The notes below the pieces were generated by a model. It made no database searches. It saw nothing but the letters and a program-made list of their open reading frames with translations, and was not told where the DNA came from. The position numbers were made by a program, and so were the translations under genes. DNA of 64,000 bases from Burkholderiales bacterium (lineage in GTDB: Bacteria > Pseudomonadota > Gammaproteobacteria > Burkholderiales > Casimicrobiaceae): contig JADZDD010000011.1 in assembly GCA_020851235.1 (NCBI GenBank), positions 141,561 through 205,560 of the forward strand. Direction: 5' to 3'. Every line of letters starts with the position of its first letter. Within the stretch, counting starts at the first letter, position 1. This document shows, one piece after another, positions 33,325 to 42,116 of the stretch.

Positions 33325-35826
33325 TCAGTCGGCGCCGAAGCGTCCGCCCCAACCGAGGCCGGGCGCCATGCCAAAGGCGATTCCGGTACCCGGGCCGACC
33401 GCACCTCCCACCCCCACGCCGACGCTGATCGCACCATTGCCAACCGAGGTGGATTCACCCCACCACCCGCCGTCCATGGCGATGTTGAAGGCGTTGTCCA
33501 TGACCTGGTTGTCGTAGTTGGCGCGCTCGGCGCTGATCCCGCCGTCGCCCCCGAGCGTGCGGCTGTATCCGCCGTCGCCACGGTCGCGCGCGCTCCAGCC
33601 ATCGCCGCCGCGCCCCAGGAATCGCGTCGCGTTGCTCATCGCATAGGAGCCGGCAACCATGCCCGGATCGACGCTCGCGCGCGCCTGCGCCTCGGCAGCG
33701 ACCGCCGCGGGTGCTGCGGCCTGCGCGCTCCACGTGCCGCCATCGTGACGCTGCCACGCGCCGCCGTGCTGGCGATAGACCGCACCGTCGTCACCGGCGT
33801 ACGTCTCGTTGACCGCCGTTGCCGGCGTCCAGCCGCCGTCCTTGGCAAGACTCGCGTAGTACGCGTTGGCCGAGATGTACGCCGGCGCGCTCGCGCCCGC
33901 CGGCTTGCCGCGCGGCGCGGCGTCGGCATCGGTGATCATGTCCATGTCGTAGCCACGCGTCGGTCCGACGCGGCGAAGCGGGACCTGCGGCCCTGCGCTG
34001 GCGGCGCTGCCGGTCACGCCAGCAGGGATGGCCGGAGGCACCGCCCGGCGCGCCGCGCGCGCCTTGTCGCGATCGAACCAGGCGCGATAGACGTTGGCGC
34101 TCGTCGTCGCGCAGCACGGATTGCTGCCCCAGTACGCGGGATGGAAACGCGCGCCGCGGTCGGCTCGCACCGCGTCGGCGGGGGTGGTGAGGCCGGTCGC
34201 GAAACCGTAGCTGTAGCCGACGCGCGCATTGAACACGGGTGTCGCCGCGAGGCCATACGTCGCCGGCGCGGGATACCAGCGCTCGCCCAACCACGGGCGA
34301 TACGTGTAGCCCGTGCCGTAGGCCACCGTGCCGCCGGTGCCCACGACCGTGCCGAGGTAGCCCGGCGTATAGCCCATGAACACCGCGTCGGGCGTCACGC
34401 CGTAGATGCGCACGTAGGTTGCGAAGTGAAGCGGTGACGTGGGCGGGATGGTGTAGATCTCGGGCGCGACGCTCGTGGCGACCGACCATGGCCCGTTCGC
34501 CTGCGTCGCAGTGAACCAGATTCCGGCCTTCAATGCGTAGTACACGCCGCCCGCGGTGCGCACGATCGGCACCGGCGCGTTCACGGCGCGCATGAGCGTG
34601 GTGCCGGGTTCGGCGGCGAACTGCGGCGCGCCGTCGTACACCGCGGTGAACGCCGGTCCGCCGCGACGCGGCACCGTGGCCGTCTGCGGCAATGCATTCT
34701 CGGCCAGCGCGTCGCGCGCCTGCGGCGTGCCGGCCACCGCCGCGAGCACGGCACCGGCCAGCGACGTCGCCGGAATGCGCGCGAAGTCGGCGGGCAGCGC
34801 GTCGCTCGCCACGAACGCCCAGGGCCCGGCAAGCGACGGCGCGCGGAACCAGCGACCGGCGAGCAACACGTACGTCATTGCGGTCGCGGTGTCGCGCAGC
34901 ACGTCGCTCGTCGTGTTGCTCGCCCAGGTGAGCGTGGTGCCGACGAGCGGAACGAAATCCGGAGCGCCGCGAAAGACGATGAGTTCGGCGGGCGTCTCGG
35001 TGACGTGAACGGCGGGGATCGTCTGATCCGACGACGACGGCGCACGCGCGCCCTTGCGGCGCGAAAGCGGATCGACCGCACCGCTCGCCACCACCTTGCG
35101 CGCGACGGCCTCGATGCCGGCCGGAGGCAGGAAGGGTTGCGACCACGGACCGGCGAGCGTGTCGGCCATGAGCCATCCGTCGTGCACGCGCAAGAACACC
35201 TCCGGGGCCGAAGTGCTCTTCAGGATCAGCGCGCGGGTATTGATCACGCGCGACCACCCGGGGCTGCCTGCCACGGCACGCCACACCGGCGTGCCATCGA
35301 TCGGCACGAGGATCGCCGGCGCGGTGGCAACGATGATGCGCGGCGGCGTGTTGTCGACCGCCACCGGGATCGCGGCACGCCGGCGTCCCGCCAGCGAGGC
35401 TTGCAGGCGGTCGAGCGAGACGAAGCGCAGCGTCGAGCGCGCCACGGTGTTGAGCCCCGCCACGAGCGACGCGCCCCGATCCGGAAGCGCCGGCACATCG
35501 ATCCGGGTCACGGTGAGATCCTGCAGCGCCGCCTTGCGCAAGCCCTTGTCGACGTGCGCGCTCGCCGTGGCCTCGAGCGTGCCGAACGTCTCGTCGCGGG
35601 CGCCGCTCGCACGCACCGCGATCGCGCTGCGCAGCGTCACGCGATCGCCGTCCCACGCGACGACCTGTGGCGAATAGACGAGGAGCGCCGCCTGCGCCAA
35701 CTCGACGTGGCGGGGCCACCCCGCAGGGGCCACCGCGGCTCCCAACGCCGGCGGGGCGGCAACGACGAGCATGAGGGTGACGCACCGGATCGCGAGCATG
35801 ACGCACAGCGGTGGCAATGACTTCAT
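33325..35826 (-). CDS. Large secreted protein with GxWF-x-A...GPW repeats
   Basis: An 833-residue protein. ATG 35826 gives a signal peptide (CVTLMLVVAAPPALGAAVA). The middle part has at least three repeats of a short motif: DGWLMADTLAGPW, GRWFRAPSLAGPW and GIWFTATQANGPW. Each is preceded by a PxFxPLxGT-type strand (PDFVPLVGTTL, PQFAAEPGTTL). I recall this pattern in proteins labelled carbohydrate-binding family V/XII. The C-terminal 250 residues are rich in Gly, Ala, Tyr and Asn (TYRPWLGERWYPAP, GGDGGYSRTLGGDGG), a low-complexity tail. It is exported, probably cell-surface or extracellular; ligand unknown. Confidence 0.75.
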   Translation of the reverse strand: MKSLPPLCVMLAIRCVTLMLVVAAPPALGAAVAPAGWPRHVELAQAALLVYSPQVVAWDGDRVTLRSAIAVRASGARDETFGTLEATASAHVDKGLRKAALQDLTVTRIDVPALPDRGASLVAGLNTVARSTLRFVSLDRLQASLAGRRRAAIPVAVDNTPPRIIVATAPAILVPIDGTPVWRAVAGSPGWSRVINTRALILKSTSAPEVFLRVHDGWLMADTLAGPWSQPFLPPAGIEAVARKVVASGAVDPLSRRKGARAPSSSDQTIPAVHVTETPAELIVFRGAPDFVPLVGTTLTWASNTTSDVLRDTATAMTYVLLAGRWFRAPSLAGPWAFVASDALPADFARIPATSLAGAVLAAVAGTPQARDALAENALPQTATVPRRGGPAFTAVYDGAPQFAAEPGTTLMRAVNAPVPIVRTAGGVYYALKAGIWFTATQANGPWSVATSVAPEIYTIPPTSPLHFATYVRIYGVTPDAVFMGYTPGYLGTVVGTGGTVAYGTGYTYRPWLGERWYPAPATYGLAATPVFNARVGYSYGFATGLTTPADAVRADRGARFHPAYWGSNPCCATTSANVYRAWFDRDKARAARRAVPPAIPAGVTGSAASAGPQVPLRRVGPTRGYDMDMITDADAAPRGKPAGASAPAYISANAYYASLAKDGGWTPATAVNETYAGDDGAVYRQHGGAWQRHDGGTWSAQAAAPAAVAAEAQARASVDPGMVAGSYAMSNATRFLGRGGDGWSARDRGDGGYSRTLGGDGGISAERANYDNQVMDNAFNIAMDGGWWGESTSVGNGAISVGVGVGGAVGPGTGIAFGMAPGLGWGGRFGAD

Positions 35827-35991
35827 GGAAACGGCCTTCGATGGGAAATGGGAGGTCACGCACCGGATCGCCGCCATGGGCCACATGCCGATGTGCCATC
35901 GTGCGAGCGGGAAGCGCGCGTGATTCTACGTGATGGCGCGGTGGCACAATGCTCGGGATCGTCCCGGACACCACACCACGCGCCACCGGCC

Positions 35992-36549
35992 ATGCCCCTG
36001 CCTGCCGCACGCGACCGCACCGAGTTGCACCTGCGCCGCATCGAGATTCGCGGCTATCGGCGTGACGACGGGCTCTACGAGATCGACGGCCGCGTCACCG
36101 ATACCAAGACGCACGATCTCCTCACTGCCGAAGGCCGGCGCATTCCCGCGCAGGCGCCGGTCCACGACATGTGGCTGCGCCTGGTGGTCGACGACACGCT
36201 GCTCGTGCGTGACGTCGTCGCGGTGAGCGATGCGACGCCGTTCACCCTGTGCCGGGAAGCGGTGGCGCCGATGCGCGGCATCATCGGCGAGCGCATCCGG
36301 CACGGCTGGACGGCGATGGTCAAGGCAAGATTGGGGGGTGCGGCCGGATGCACGCACCTCATGGAGCTCCTCCTGCCGATGGCCACGGCGGCGTACCAGA
36401 CGCTTGCCGAGTTGCGCGCGGTGCGCCCGGAGCCGGTCGATGCGGCCGGGCGACCGCGCCGGATCGATTCCTGCTACGCCTACGCCGCGCATCGCGACGT
36501 CGTGCGTCGCCGGTGGCCGGCGCACTTCCGCGACGAGACGCAGCGGTAG
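35992..36549 (+). CDS. DUF2889 domain protein
   Basis: A 185-residue cytoplasmic protein. The N-terminal half LHLRRIEIRGYRRDDGLYEIDGRV-type strands (split here as LHLRRIEIRGYRR and DGLYEIDGRVTDTK) and the C-terminal GCTHLMELLLPMATAAYQ are typical of DUF2889, a family common in beta- and gammaproteobacteria. In some genomes it lies near feruloyl or aromatic catabolism genes, but no function is assigned. ATG 35992 is chosen because longer codons upstream are not conserved in style. It stands alone, divergent from the GPW-repeat protein. Confidence 0.8.
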   Translation: MPLPAARDRTELHLRRIEIRGYRRDDGLYEIDGRVTDTKTHDLLTAEGRRIPAQAPVHDMWLRLVVDDTLLVRDVVAVSDATPFTLCREAVAPMRGIIGERIRHGWTAMVKARLGGAAGCTHLMELLLPMATAAYQTLAELRAVRPEPVDAAGRPRRIDSCYAYAAHRDVVRRRWPAHFRDETQR

Positions 36550-36760
36550 GGCGCAAGTGCAAGAACATCCGGCCCTGCGGACACGACCGGGGCCGTCACC
36601 CTGCAACGGTGTGCGACGGGCGACCGGATCCCGGCGCAGGGCGCGGTGCCCGGGGCCAGCGCCCCTTCGCTGCGCTATCCCTTTTGTGGTCGCGGGTTTT
36701 GGATTACTGTGAACGTTCCGGCTCGAAGCGAGACCCGGAGTCCATCACACGATCACAGCG

Positions 36761-36766
36761 AGGAGG
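36761..36766 (+). promoter_or_regulatory. Consensus Shine-Dalgarno of the secreted protein gene
   Basis: AGGAGG 4 bases before ATG 36771 fixes the start and, with the strong terminator at 37983, suggests efficient expression. No convincing -35/-10 pair is found in the 220 bases upstream (36550-36770). Confidence 0.75.
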
Positions 36767-36770
36767 CACC

Positions 36771-37961
36771 ATGAACGCGCGATATCGGAGTGCGCTTGGC
36801 GCGGCGGCGCTCGCCCTGTTGTTGCCCATGGGCAGCAGCATGCTGGAGGCGGCGCCCATCACCGCACCGGATGGGGATAAGGCGATGTCGGCAACGCCGA
36901 TCGATCGGGCCATCGACCTCGCGGTGGCTCAACTCGTGACCTTGCAGAAGCTCGCGCCGGCGGCAGCGCTGGTGGCGCGCGAGCAGATGCAGATCCAGTT
37001 CAACAGCCTGTCGAAAGCGGCACAACAACGGATCCTGACGCAGATTCAAGCGCTCAACGGCGATGAGGTCGCCGGCGAAGTCGCCGCTGCGCTGCACGCC
37101 GCCGTTGCCGACGAAGCGCGGCAGGCGCTCGCGGCCGCACAGGCCGCCGCGCCGCCTGCGACCATGTCGCAGGCAAAGCCCACGGCGAGACTCGGAGGCG
37201 ACGGCGACCTCGTGTTCGTGGCGACCGCGGGACCGTGCCGCGTCTGGGATTCCCGCTTCGGGATGGGGCCGCTTGCCGCATTTTCGGCAACCCAGGTCTG
37301 GGGCTACTCCATCTCTGCGGGGTACTCGTGGTCGACTGGCGGTAGCCAGGGTGGTACCGGCACCGCAGGGTCGGGTAACTGCACGGGGACGGTCTTCCCG
37401 GCGACACCACCCGTGTCCGTCGTGGCAACCGTGGTGGTCGTCAACACGAGCTCGACCGGAGCGCTGCGCGCGTGGAACGGCGGCACGGCACTGACCGTCG
37501 GCGGGATCCTGGGCTGGAATGCCGGCGACGTGCTCTCGAACACCACGGTGATCCCGATGGACCGCAGCATCACCGCGTATCCCGGGAGCGGCTACAAGCG
37601 GGACTTCGGCCTCTACAACAATTCGGCGACAGCCATCGATACCATCGTCGACGTGGTCGGCTACTTCATCGAGAACAGGGCGACGCCGCTCGACTGCGTC
37701 AACGTCACGAACACGAGCGCCTCGACGACGGCCCTTGACGTGAGCATGACCGCGGGTGCATGCCCTGCGGGGTACACGCCGACCGGCATCAATTGCGCAA
37801 GCAGCGCAGATGGTACGGACAACGTCAGTGTCATCAAGTCGTACATCAACCCGCTTGGCGGCGGCGCGCCGTCGACCGGGTTCTGCCGTTTCCGCAATGC
37901 AGGTGGCGCTTCGCACACGTACTGGGGTTATCTCACCTGCTGCCGCGTTCCTGGCCGCTGA
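36771..37961 (+). CDS. Secreted protein with an actinobacterial-style VVGYF beta-domain
   Basis: A 396-residue exported protein with a signal peptide (ALGAAALALLLPMGSSMLEAAP). Residues about 45-120 are a predicted alpha-helical region rich in Ala/Gln. Residues about 140-300 hold a beta domain beginning AGPCRVWDSRFGMGPL, continuing VSVVATVVVVNTSSTG and ending TIVDVVGYFIEN. I know this R-x-x-D-x-R ... V-V-G-Y-F pattern chiefly from repeated domains in secreted actinobacterial proteins. The C-terminal 95 residues contain eight or so cysteines (SMTAGACPAGY, INCASS, GFCRF, LTCCRV), suggesting disulfides. It is monocistronic with its own ribosome-binding site and terminator. Function unknown. Confidence 0.8.
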   Translation: MNARYRSALGAAALALLLPMGSSMLEAAPITAPDGDKAMSATPIDRAIDLAVAQLVTLQKLAPAAALVAREQMQIQFNSLSKAAQQRILTQIQALNGDEVAGEVAAALHAAVADEARQALAAAQAAAPPATMSQAKPTARLGGDGDLVFVATAGPCRVWDSRFGMGPLAAFSATQVWGYSISAGYSWSTGGSQGGTGTAGSGNCTGTVFPATPPVSVVATVVVVNTSSTGALRAWNGGTALTVGGILGWNAGDVLSNTTVIPMDRSITAYPGSGYKRDFGLYNNSATAIDTIVDVVGYFIENRATPLDCVNVTNTSASTTALDVSMTAGACPAGYTPTGINCASSADGTDNVSVIKSYINPLGGGAPSTGFCRFRNAGGASHTYWGYLTCCRVPGR

Positions 37962-37982
37962 TCCGCTCCCGTCCCTGACCTG

Positions 37983-38013
37983 CTCGCCCGGCGTCACGCC
38001 GGGCGAGTTTATT
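37983..38013 (+). terminator. Rho-independent terminator
   Basis: Perfect 11-base stem CTCGCCCGGCG/CGCCGGGCGAG with a TCA loop, followed by TTTATT. It begins 21 bases after the secreted protein's stop. The hydroxyacyl-CoA dehydrogenase gene converges from the other side, ending at 38027. Confidence 0.85.
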
Positions 38014-38026
38014 GCCGGAACCTTGC

Positions 38027-39559
38027 TCATCCGGCAAGACGCCCGCCCGCGGCGACGCGCCGGGTGATGAGTGGTGACGAACGGTAGCGCGGATCACCGT
38101 AGTGCGCCTCGAGGTGGCGCAGGACCGCGGCGACGTGCGACAGTCCCAGCGCGTCACCCCAGGCGAGCGGCCCGCAGGGATAGTTGACGCCGTTGCGCAG
38201 CGCGAGGTCGACGTCGGCCGCGGTGGCGATGCCCTGCACCACGGCATCGGCCGCCTCGTTGACGAGCGAGGCCACGGTGCGCATCACCGCGAGCCCCGCG
38301 ACGTCATCGAGGCGCGACACCGCGATGTCCGCCGCCTGCAAGGCGCCGACCGCGGCGGCCCAGCCCGCGTCGGAGCACGTGTCGGCACGCGCTGCAGCGA
38401 GGCGCGGGCACGTCGCGTAATCGAAGGCGAGGTCGAAGACGACGCAATCCGGATGGCCGCTCGCCGCAGCCATCGCGGTGGCCGTGCGGCCATCGCTGGG
38501 AACGAGCCAGACGTCGTCGACGACGAGGCAGGCCACGCCGAGCGCGGTGAGCGCAGGCTCGTGGGCAAGCGCGATGCCCGCGCCGGCAAGCCGCGAGGCC
38601 AGCGCATCGACCCGTCGATCGCGGCCCGCCACCGTCACGTGCCGCGGCGCGGGATGCGCGGGCTCGGTGTGCGGCCTGGCCGGGGCGGCGCCCGGCGCGT
38701 AATCGTAGAAGCCGCGACCGCTCTTGCGTCCGCAGTAGCCGGCAGCGACGAGTTCGCGCTGCAGTACCGACGGCGCGTAGCGCGGGTCGTGAAAGCAGGC
38801 GTCCCAGATGCTTCGCGTCACCGTGAAATTCACGTCGAGGCCGATGAGATCGATGAGCTCGAACGGGCCCATGCGAAAGGCGCCCGCCTCTCGCATCACG
38901 GCGTCGATCGTCGCCACGCTCGCGGCCCGCTCGGCGGCAAGGCGCAGCGCCTCACCGTAGAACGGCCGTGCACAGCGGTTGACGATGAAGCCGGGCGTCG
39001 ACGCCGCGTGCACCGGCACCTTGCCCCACGCCGCGGCCGTGGCGTGGACGGCGGCGGCAATCGCGGGGTCGGTGGCAAGGCCGCTCACCACCTCGACGAG
39101 CGGCATCACCGGCGCCGGATTGAAGAAGTGCATCCCGACGATGCGACCGGGGTGCTTCATGCCCGCGGCAAGCGCCGTGATCGGGAACGACGACGTGTTG
39201 CTGGCAAGGATCGCGCTCGGGGCCACGACGACCTCGAGCTCGCGCAGGAGCTTGCGCTTGGCGTCGAGGTCCTCGACGATCGCCTCGATCACGAGCGCGA
39301 CACTGACCATGTCGCCCAGCGCGTGCACCGGCACCACGCGCTCGATCGCCGCTTCGGCCGCGTCCGCGGCGAGCTTGCCCCGCGTCACGCGCTGGCGTAA
39401 GGCGGCGGCGAGCGAAGGCCTTGCGGCGTCGGCGGCGCCGATGCGATTGTCGAAGAGCCGCACGCGATGCCCGGCCAGCGCCGCCACCTCGGCGATGCCG
39501 GCACCCATGGCACCGACCCCGACGACCCCGATGTCGGCGGCAGGCGGCAACGCGCTCAT
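38027..39559 (-). CDS. 3-hydroxyacyl-CoA dehydrogenase (PaaH/FadB2-like, double C-terminal domain)
   Basis: A 510-residue NAD-dependent enzyme. The Rossmann motif GVGAMGAGIAEVAALAG is at residue 12 onward; SNTSSFPI and HFFNPAPVMPLVEVV carry the catalytic Ser/His region, and PGFIVNRCARPFYGEAL begins the first 3HCDH C-terminal domain. A second C-terminal domain follows (about 420-510: VNEAADAVVQGIATAADVDLA). That double-domain length is typical of PaaH, which oxidises 3-hydroxyadipyl-CoA in phenylacetate degradation, though no other paa genes are present. ATG 39559. The frame stays open upstream through nhaD antisense, which is chance. Confidence 0.92.
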   Translation of the reverse strand: MSALPPAADIGVVGVGAMGAGIAEVAALAGHRVRLFDNRIGAADAARPSLAAALRQRVTRGKLAADAAEAAIERVVPVHALGDMVSVALVIEAIVEDLDAKRKLLRELEVVVAPSAILASNTSSFPITALAAGMKHPGRIVGMHFFNPAPVMPLVEVVSGLATDPAIAAAVHATAAAWGKVPVHAASTPGFIVNRCARPFYGEALRLAAERAASVATIDAVMREAGAFRMGPFELIDLIGLDVNFTVTRSIWDACFHDPRYAPSVLQRELVAAGYCGRKSGRGFYDYAPGAAPARPHTEPAHPAPRHVTVAGRDRRVDALASRLAGAGIALAHEPALTALGVACLVVDDVWLVPSDGRTATAMAAASGHPDCVVFDLAFDYATCPRLAAARADTCSDAGWAAAVGALQAADIAVSRLDDVAGLAVMRTVASLVNEAADAVVQGIATAADVDLALRNGVNYPCGPLAWGDALGLSHVAAVLRHLEAHYGDPRYRSSPLITRRVAAGGRLAG

Positions 39560-39759
39560 GCCCGACGCCCGCCTCGCACGGGTGGAGCTGGCCGTTGCGC
39601 GAAGCCTCGCGTGGCGCGAATGCGATCCGTTGGCATCGAGACGAGTCTCCTGGACGTGGCGAGCGCACGGCAAGCCCGCCCGGGGCATCTTACCGCGCCA
39701 CGCGACCCGACGGCCGTCCGCGCCCGGGCGCGCACCGGGACCTTCGCGCGTGCGCTTGT

Positions 39760-39765
39760 TATGAT
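39760..39765 (+). promoter_or_regulatory. Possible -10 element of the NhaD-type gene
   Basis: TATGAT, one mismatch from consensus, 25 bases before GTG 39791. It overlaps the upstream in-frame ATG (39761), which argues against that ATG as the start. No good -35 was found at 16-18 bases. Confidence 0.35.
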
Positions 39766-39790
39766 CGGACCTTTCCCGGGAGGCCCTGCC

Positions 39791-41269
39791 GTGACGAATC
39801 ACGCCCACGTCTTGCCGGCTCGGCGCACCGCGCACGAGTGGCTCCGCTGCACGCGACTGCGCTCGTGGGTGCTCGCCGCTGCCGTGCTTCTCGCCGCCGC
39901 ACCGGTCGCAGCGAGCGGAGCCGGCGTCGACGGCAGCCAGCTCTCGGCGTGGTGGGTCGTGCCCTTCGTCGGCATCCTGCTGTCGATCGCCATCGCACCC
40001 GTCGTCGTCTCCGAGTTCTGGCTCCATCACTTCGGCAAGGTGACGATCTTCTGGACGCTCGCGTTCCTCGTTCCGTTCGCGCTCATCTACGGCCTGCGCA
40101 TCGCGACACAGGAAGTGATGCACACGGTCCTGCTCGAATACGTGCCGTTCATGGTGCTCCTGCTCGCGCTGTTCACGGTGTCGGGCGGCATCCACGTGCG
40201 CGGCAACCTCAACGGCACGCCGCTGCTCAATACCGGCCTTCTCACCCTGGGCACGGCGCTCGCAAGCTTCATGGGAACGACCGGGGCGGCGATGCTGCTC
40301 ATCCGCCCGCTGCTGCGCGCGAACGACCATCGCAAGCATCGCGCGCACGTCGTCGTCTTCTTCATCTTTCTCGTCGCCAACATGGGCGGCGCGCTCACGC
40401 CGCTCGGCGATCCACCGCTCTTCCTGGGCTTCCTCAAGGGCGTGCACTTCTTCTGGACGACGCACGCGATGCTCGCGCCGATGCTGATGGCGAGCGTGAT
40501 CCTCCTCGTGCTCTTCTATGCCGTGGACAGCTATCTCGCGCACAAGCCCGATGATCGCAGCGCGGCCGCATCGGATCCCACGCCGGACACGCCGATCGCC
40601 ATCGAAGGCAAGGTCAACTTCATCCTCCTCGGCCTCATTCTCGCGAGCGTGCTCGCCTCGGGCATGTGGAAGCCGGGAATCACGTTCGACATCATCGGGC
40701 AGACGGTCGAGCTGCAGAACGTCGCGCGCGACATCGCGCTCGTCGTCATCACCTGGGCATCGTGGAAGCTCACCCCGCGCGAGGTTCGCGCCGCGCATCA
40801 CTACGAATGGGGGCCGATCATCGAGGTCGGCAAGCTCTTTGCCGGCATCTTCCTCACGATCATTCCGGCGATCGCGATCCTGCGCGCGGGCAGCGAAGGC
40901 GCGCTCGCCCCGCTCGTGGCGCTCGTGACCGGCGCCGACGGCGAACCGCGCAACGCCGCGTACTTCCTGCTCGCCGGGGCGCTTTCGTCGTTTCTCGACA
41001 ATGCGCCGACCTACCTCGTGTTCTTCAATCTGGCCGGAGGGGATGCGGTCACGTTGATGACCACGCACGCGACGACGCTGGTCGCGATCTCGGCCGGCGC
41101 CGTATTCATGGGCGCGAACACCTACATCGGCAACGCACCCAACTTCATGGTCAAGGCGATTGCCGAGTCGCGCGGCGTGACGATGCCGAGCTTCTTCGCG
41201 TACTTCGGCTGGGCGATGCTCGTCCTCGGGCCGATCTACGTCCTGCTCATCCTGGTGTTCTTCCGCTGA
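39791..41269 (+). CDS. nhaD: NhaD-type Na+/H+ antiporter
   Basis: A 492-residue ion-transporter-superfamily protein with about 12 helices. It has the NhaD hallmarks: SGGIHVRGNLNGTPLLNT, the acidic/Thr transport motif FMGTTGAAMLLIRPL, MGGALTPLGDPPLFLGFLKG and SSFLDNAPTYLVFF, and NTYIGNAPNFMVKAIAE in the second repeat. These proteins expel sodium (or lithium) in exchange for protons. GTG 39791 has GGGAGG about 7 bases upstream, which the longer reading from 39467 lacks. An N-terminal signal-like segment (LAAAVLLAAAPVAASG) precedes helix 1. Its 3' end overlaps the converging rhomboid gene by 23 bases. Confidence 0.9.
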   Translation: MTNHAHVLPARRTAHEWLRCTRLRSWVLAAAVLLAAAPVAASGAGVDGSQLSAWWVVPFVGILLSIAIAPVVVSEFWLHHFGKVTIFWTLAFLVPFALIYGLRIATQEVMHTVLLEYVPFMVLLLALFTVSGGIHVRGNLNGTPLLNTGLLTLGTALASFMGTTGAAMLLIRPLLRANDHRKHRAHVVVFFIFLVANMGGALTPLGDPPLFLGFLKGVHFFWTTHAMLAPMLMASVILLVLFYAVDSYLAHKPDDRSAAASDPTPDTPIAIEGKVNFILLGLILASVLASGMWKPGITFDIIGQTVELQNVARDIALVVITWASWKLTPREVRAAHHYEWGPIIEVGKLFAGIFLTIIPAIAILRAGSEGALAPLVALVTGADGEPRNAAYFLLAGALSSFLDNAPTYLVFFNLAGGDAVTLMTTHATTLVAISAGAVFMGANTYIGNAPNFMVKAIAESRGVTMPSFFAYFGWAMLVLGPIYVLLILVFFR

Positions 41270-41981
41270 CGCGATTGGACTCCGCGCCCGGATCCTCGCC
41301 CCACCCGGAGGCGGGCGCGGCCAGGTCCGGGGCGACGTCGTCGGAAGCATCGCCTTCGATTTCCCAGCTGTAGCGCTTGCGCGGCGGCACGTCGCGATGG
41401 CGCAGCGCCAGGGCGAGGACGACGCCGATCACGGCGCCGGCGAGGTGCGCCTCCCACGACACGCCAACCTTGAGCGGCAGCACACCCCACACCATCGCGC
41501 CGTACAGGAAGGCGACGAGCAGCGAGGCCGCCCACGCGCGGCGATCGCGCCGCAGGATTCCACCGACGAAGATGTACGCGACGATGCCGTAGACGAGCCC
41601 GCTCGCACCGATGTGGATCGCGTCGCGGGCGAAGAGCCACACCGCCGCGCCGGAGCCGAAGTAGACGACGACGAGCACGAGCCGCGACGAATCGGGATAC
41701 AGATACAGGAGCAGCGTGCCGCCGACGAGCAGTGGCACGACGTTCGAGACGAGATGCGCAAGGTCCGCGTGCAGCAGCGGCGCGACGACGATGCCGCCCA
41801 ACCCCCATGCGTCGCGCGGAATCACGCCGAAGCGATTGAGGTGCAGCCCGAACACGTGATCGACGAGGTGCACGAGCGCGATGCCGACGACGAAGAGCGC
41901 GGCAAGCCGCGCCGCCGAGCGCAATTGTCGCGACGCATCGGCGGTGCTGGTGCCGTCGGGGTCGGGTGTGTGGAGTTGCAC
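41247..41981 (-). CDS. Rhomboid family intramembrane serine protease
   Basis: A 244-residue six-helix protease. The catalytic Ser127 is in HIGASGLVYG and His179 in SWEAHLAGAVIG. The oxyanion residues appear as HADLAHLVSN (His76, Asn80), the HxxxN motif. It cleaves transmembrane segments of other proteins within the membrane. The C-terminal 45 residues are cytoplasmic and acidic. It overlaps the tail of nhaD on the opposite strand. No partner substrate is evident. Confidence 0.92.
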   Translation of the reverse strand: MQLHTPDPDGTSTADASRQLRSAARLAALFVVGIALVHLVDHVFGLHLNRFGVIPRDAWGLGGIVVAPLLHADLAHLVSNVVPLLVGGTLLLYLYPDSSRLVLVVVYFGSGAAVWLFARDAIHIGASGLVYGIVAYIFVGGILRRDRRAWAASLLVAFLYGAMVWGVLPLKVGVSWEAHLAGAVIGVVLALALRHRDVPPRKRYSWEIEGDASDDVAPDLAAPASGWGEDPGAESNRVSGRTPG

Positions 41982-42060
41982 GGGCGGACGCGGATCCCGG
42001 GTGATCGAAGGTATTTCGGTGCGCGACGTGCGGTTTCAATGGGCCGCGCGATCGATCTCC

Positions 42061-42066
42061 TATAAT
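42061..42066 (+). promoter_or_regulatory. Consensus -10 element upstream of the formyltransferase-ACT gene
   Basis: Perfect TATAAT, 50 bases before ATG 42117. The closest -35-like hexamer (TTTCAA, 42034-42039) is 21 bases away, wider than usual, so the promoter may be activator-dependent or the match may be partial. Confidence 0.5.
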
Positions 42067-42116
42067 CGCGCATCGCCGCGACCGGGCTCGCCGGAGGCGC
42101 GGTTGCGGAGACCACG

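Noticed and set aside
38027..41350. Open frame of over 1100 codons on the minus strand covering the hydroxyacyl-CoA dehydrogenase and nhaD.
   Set aside because: Only the part from 39559 has family motifs. The upstream part is Glu/Arg/Asp-rich antisense of nhaD, an effect of high GC at third codon positions.
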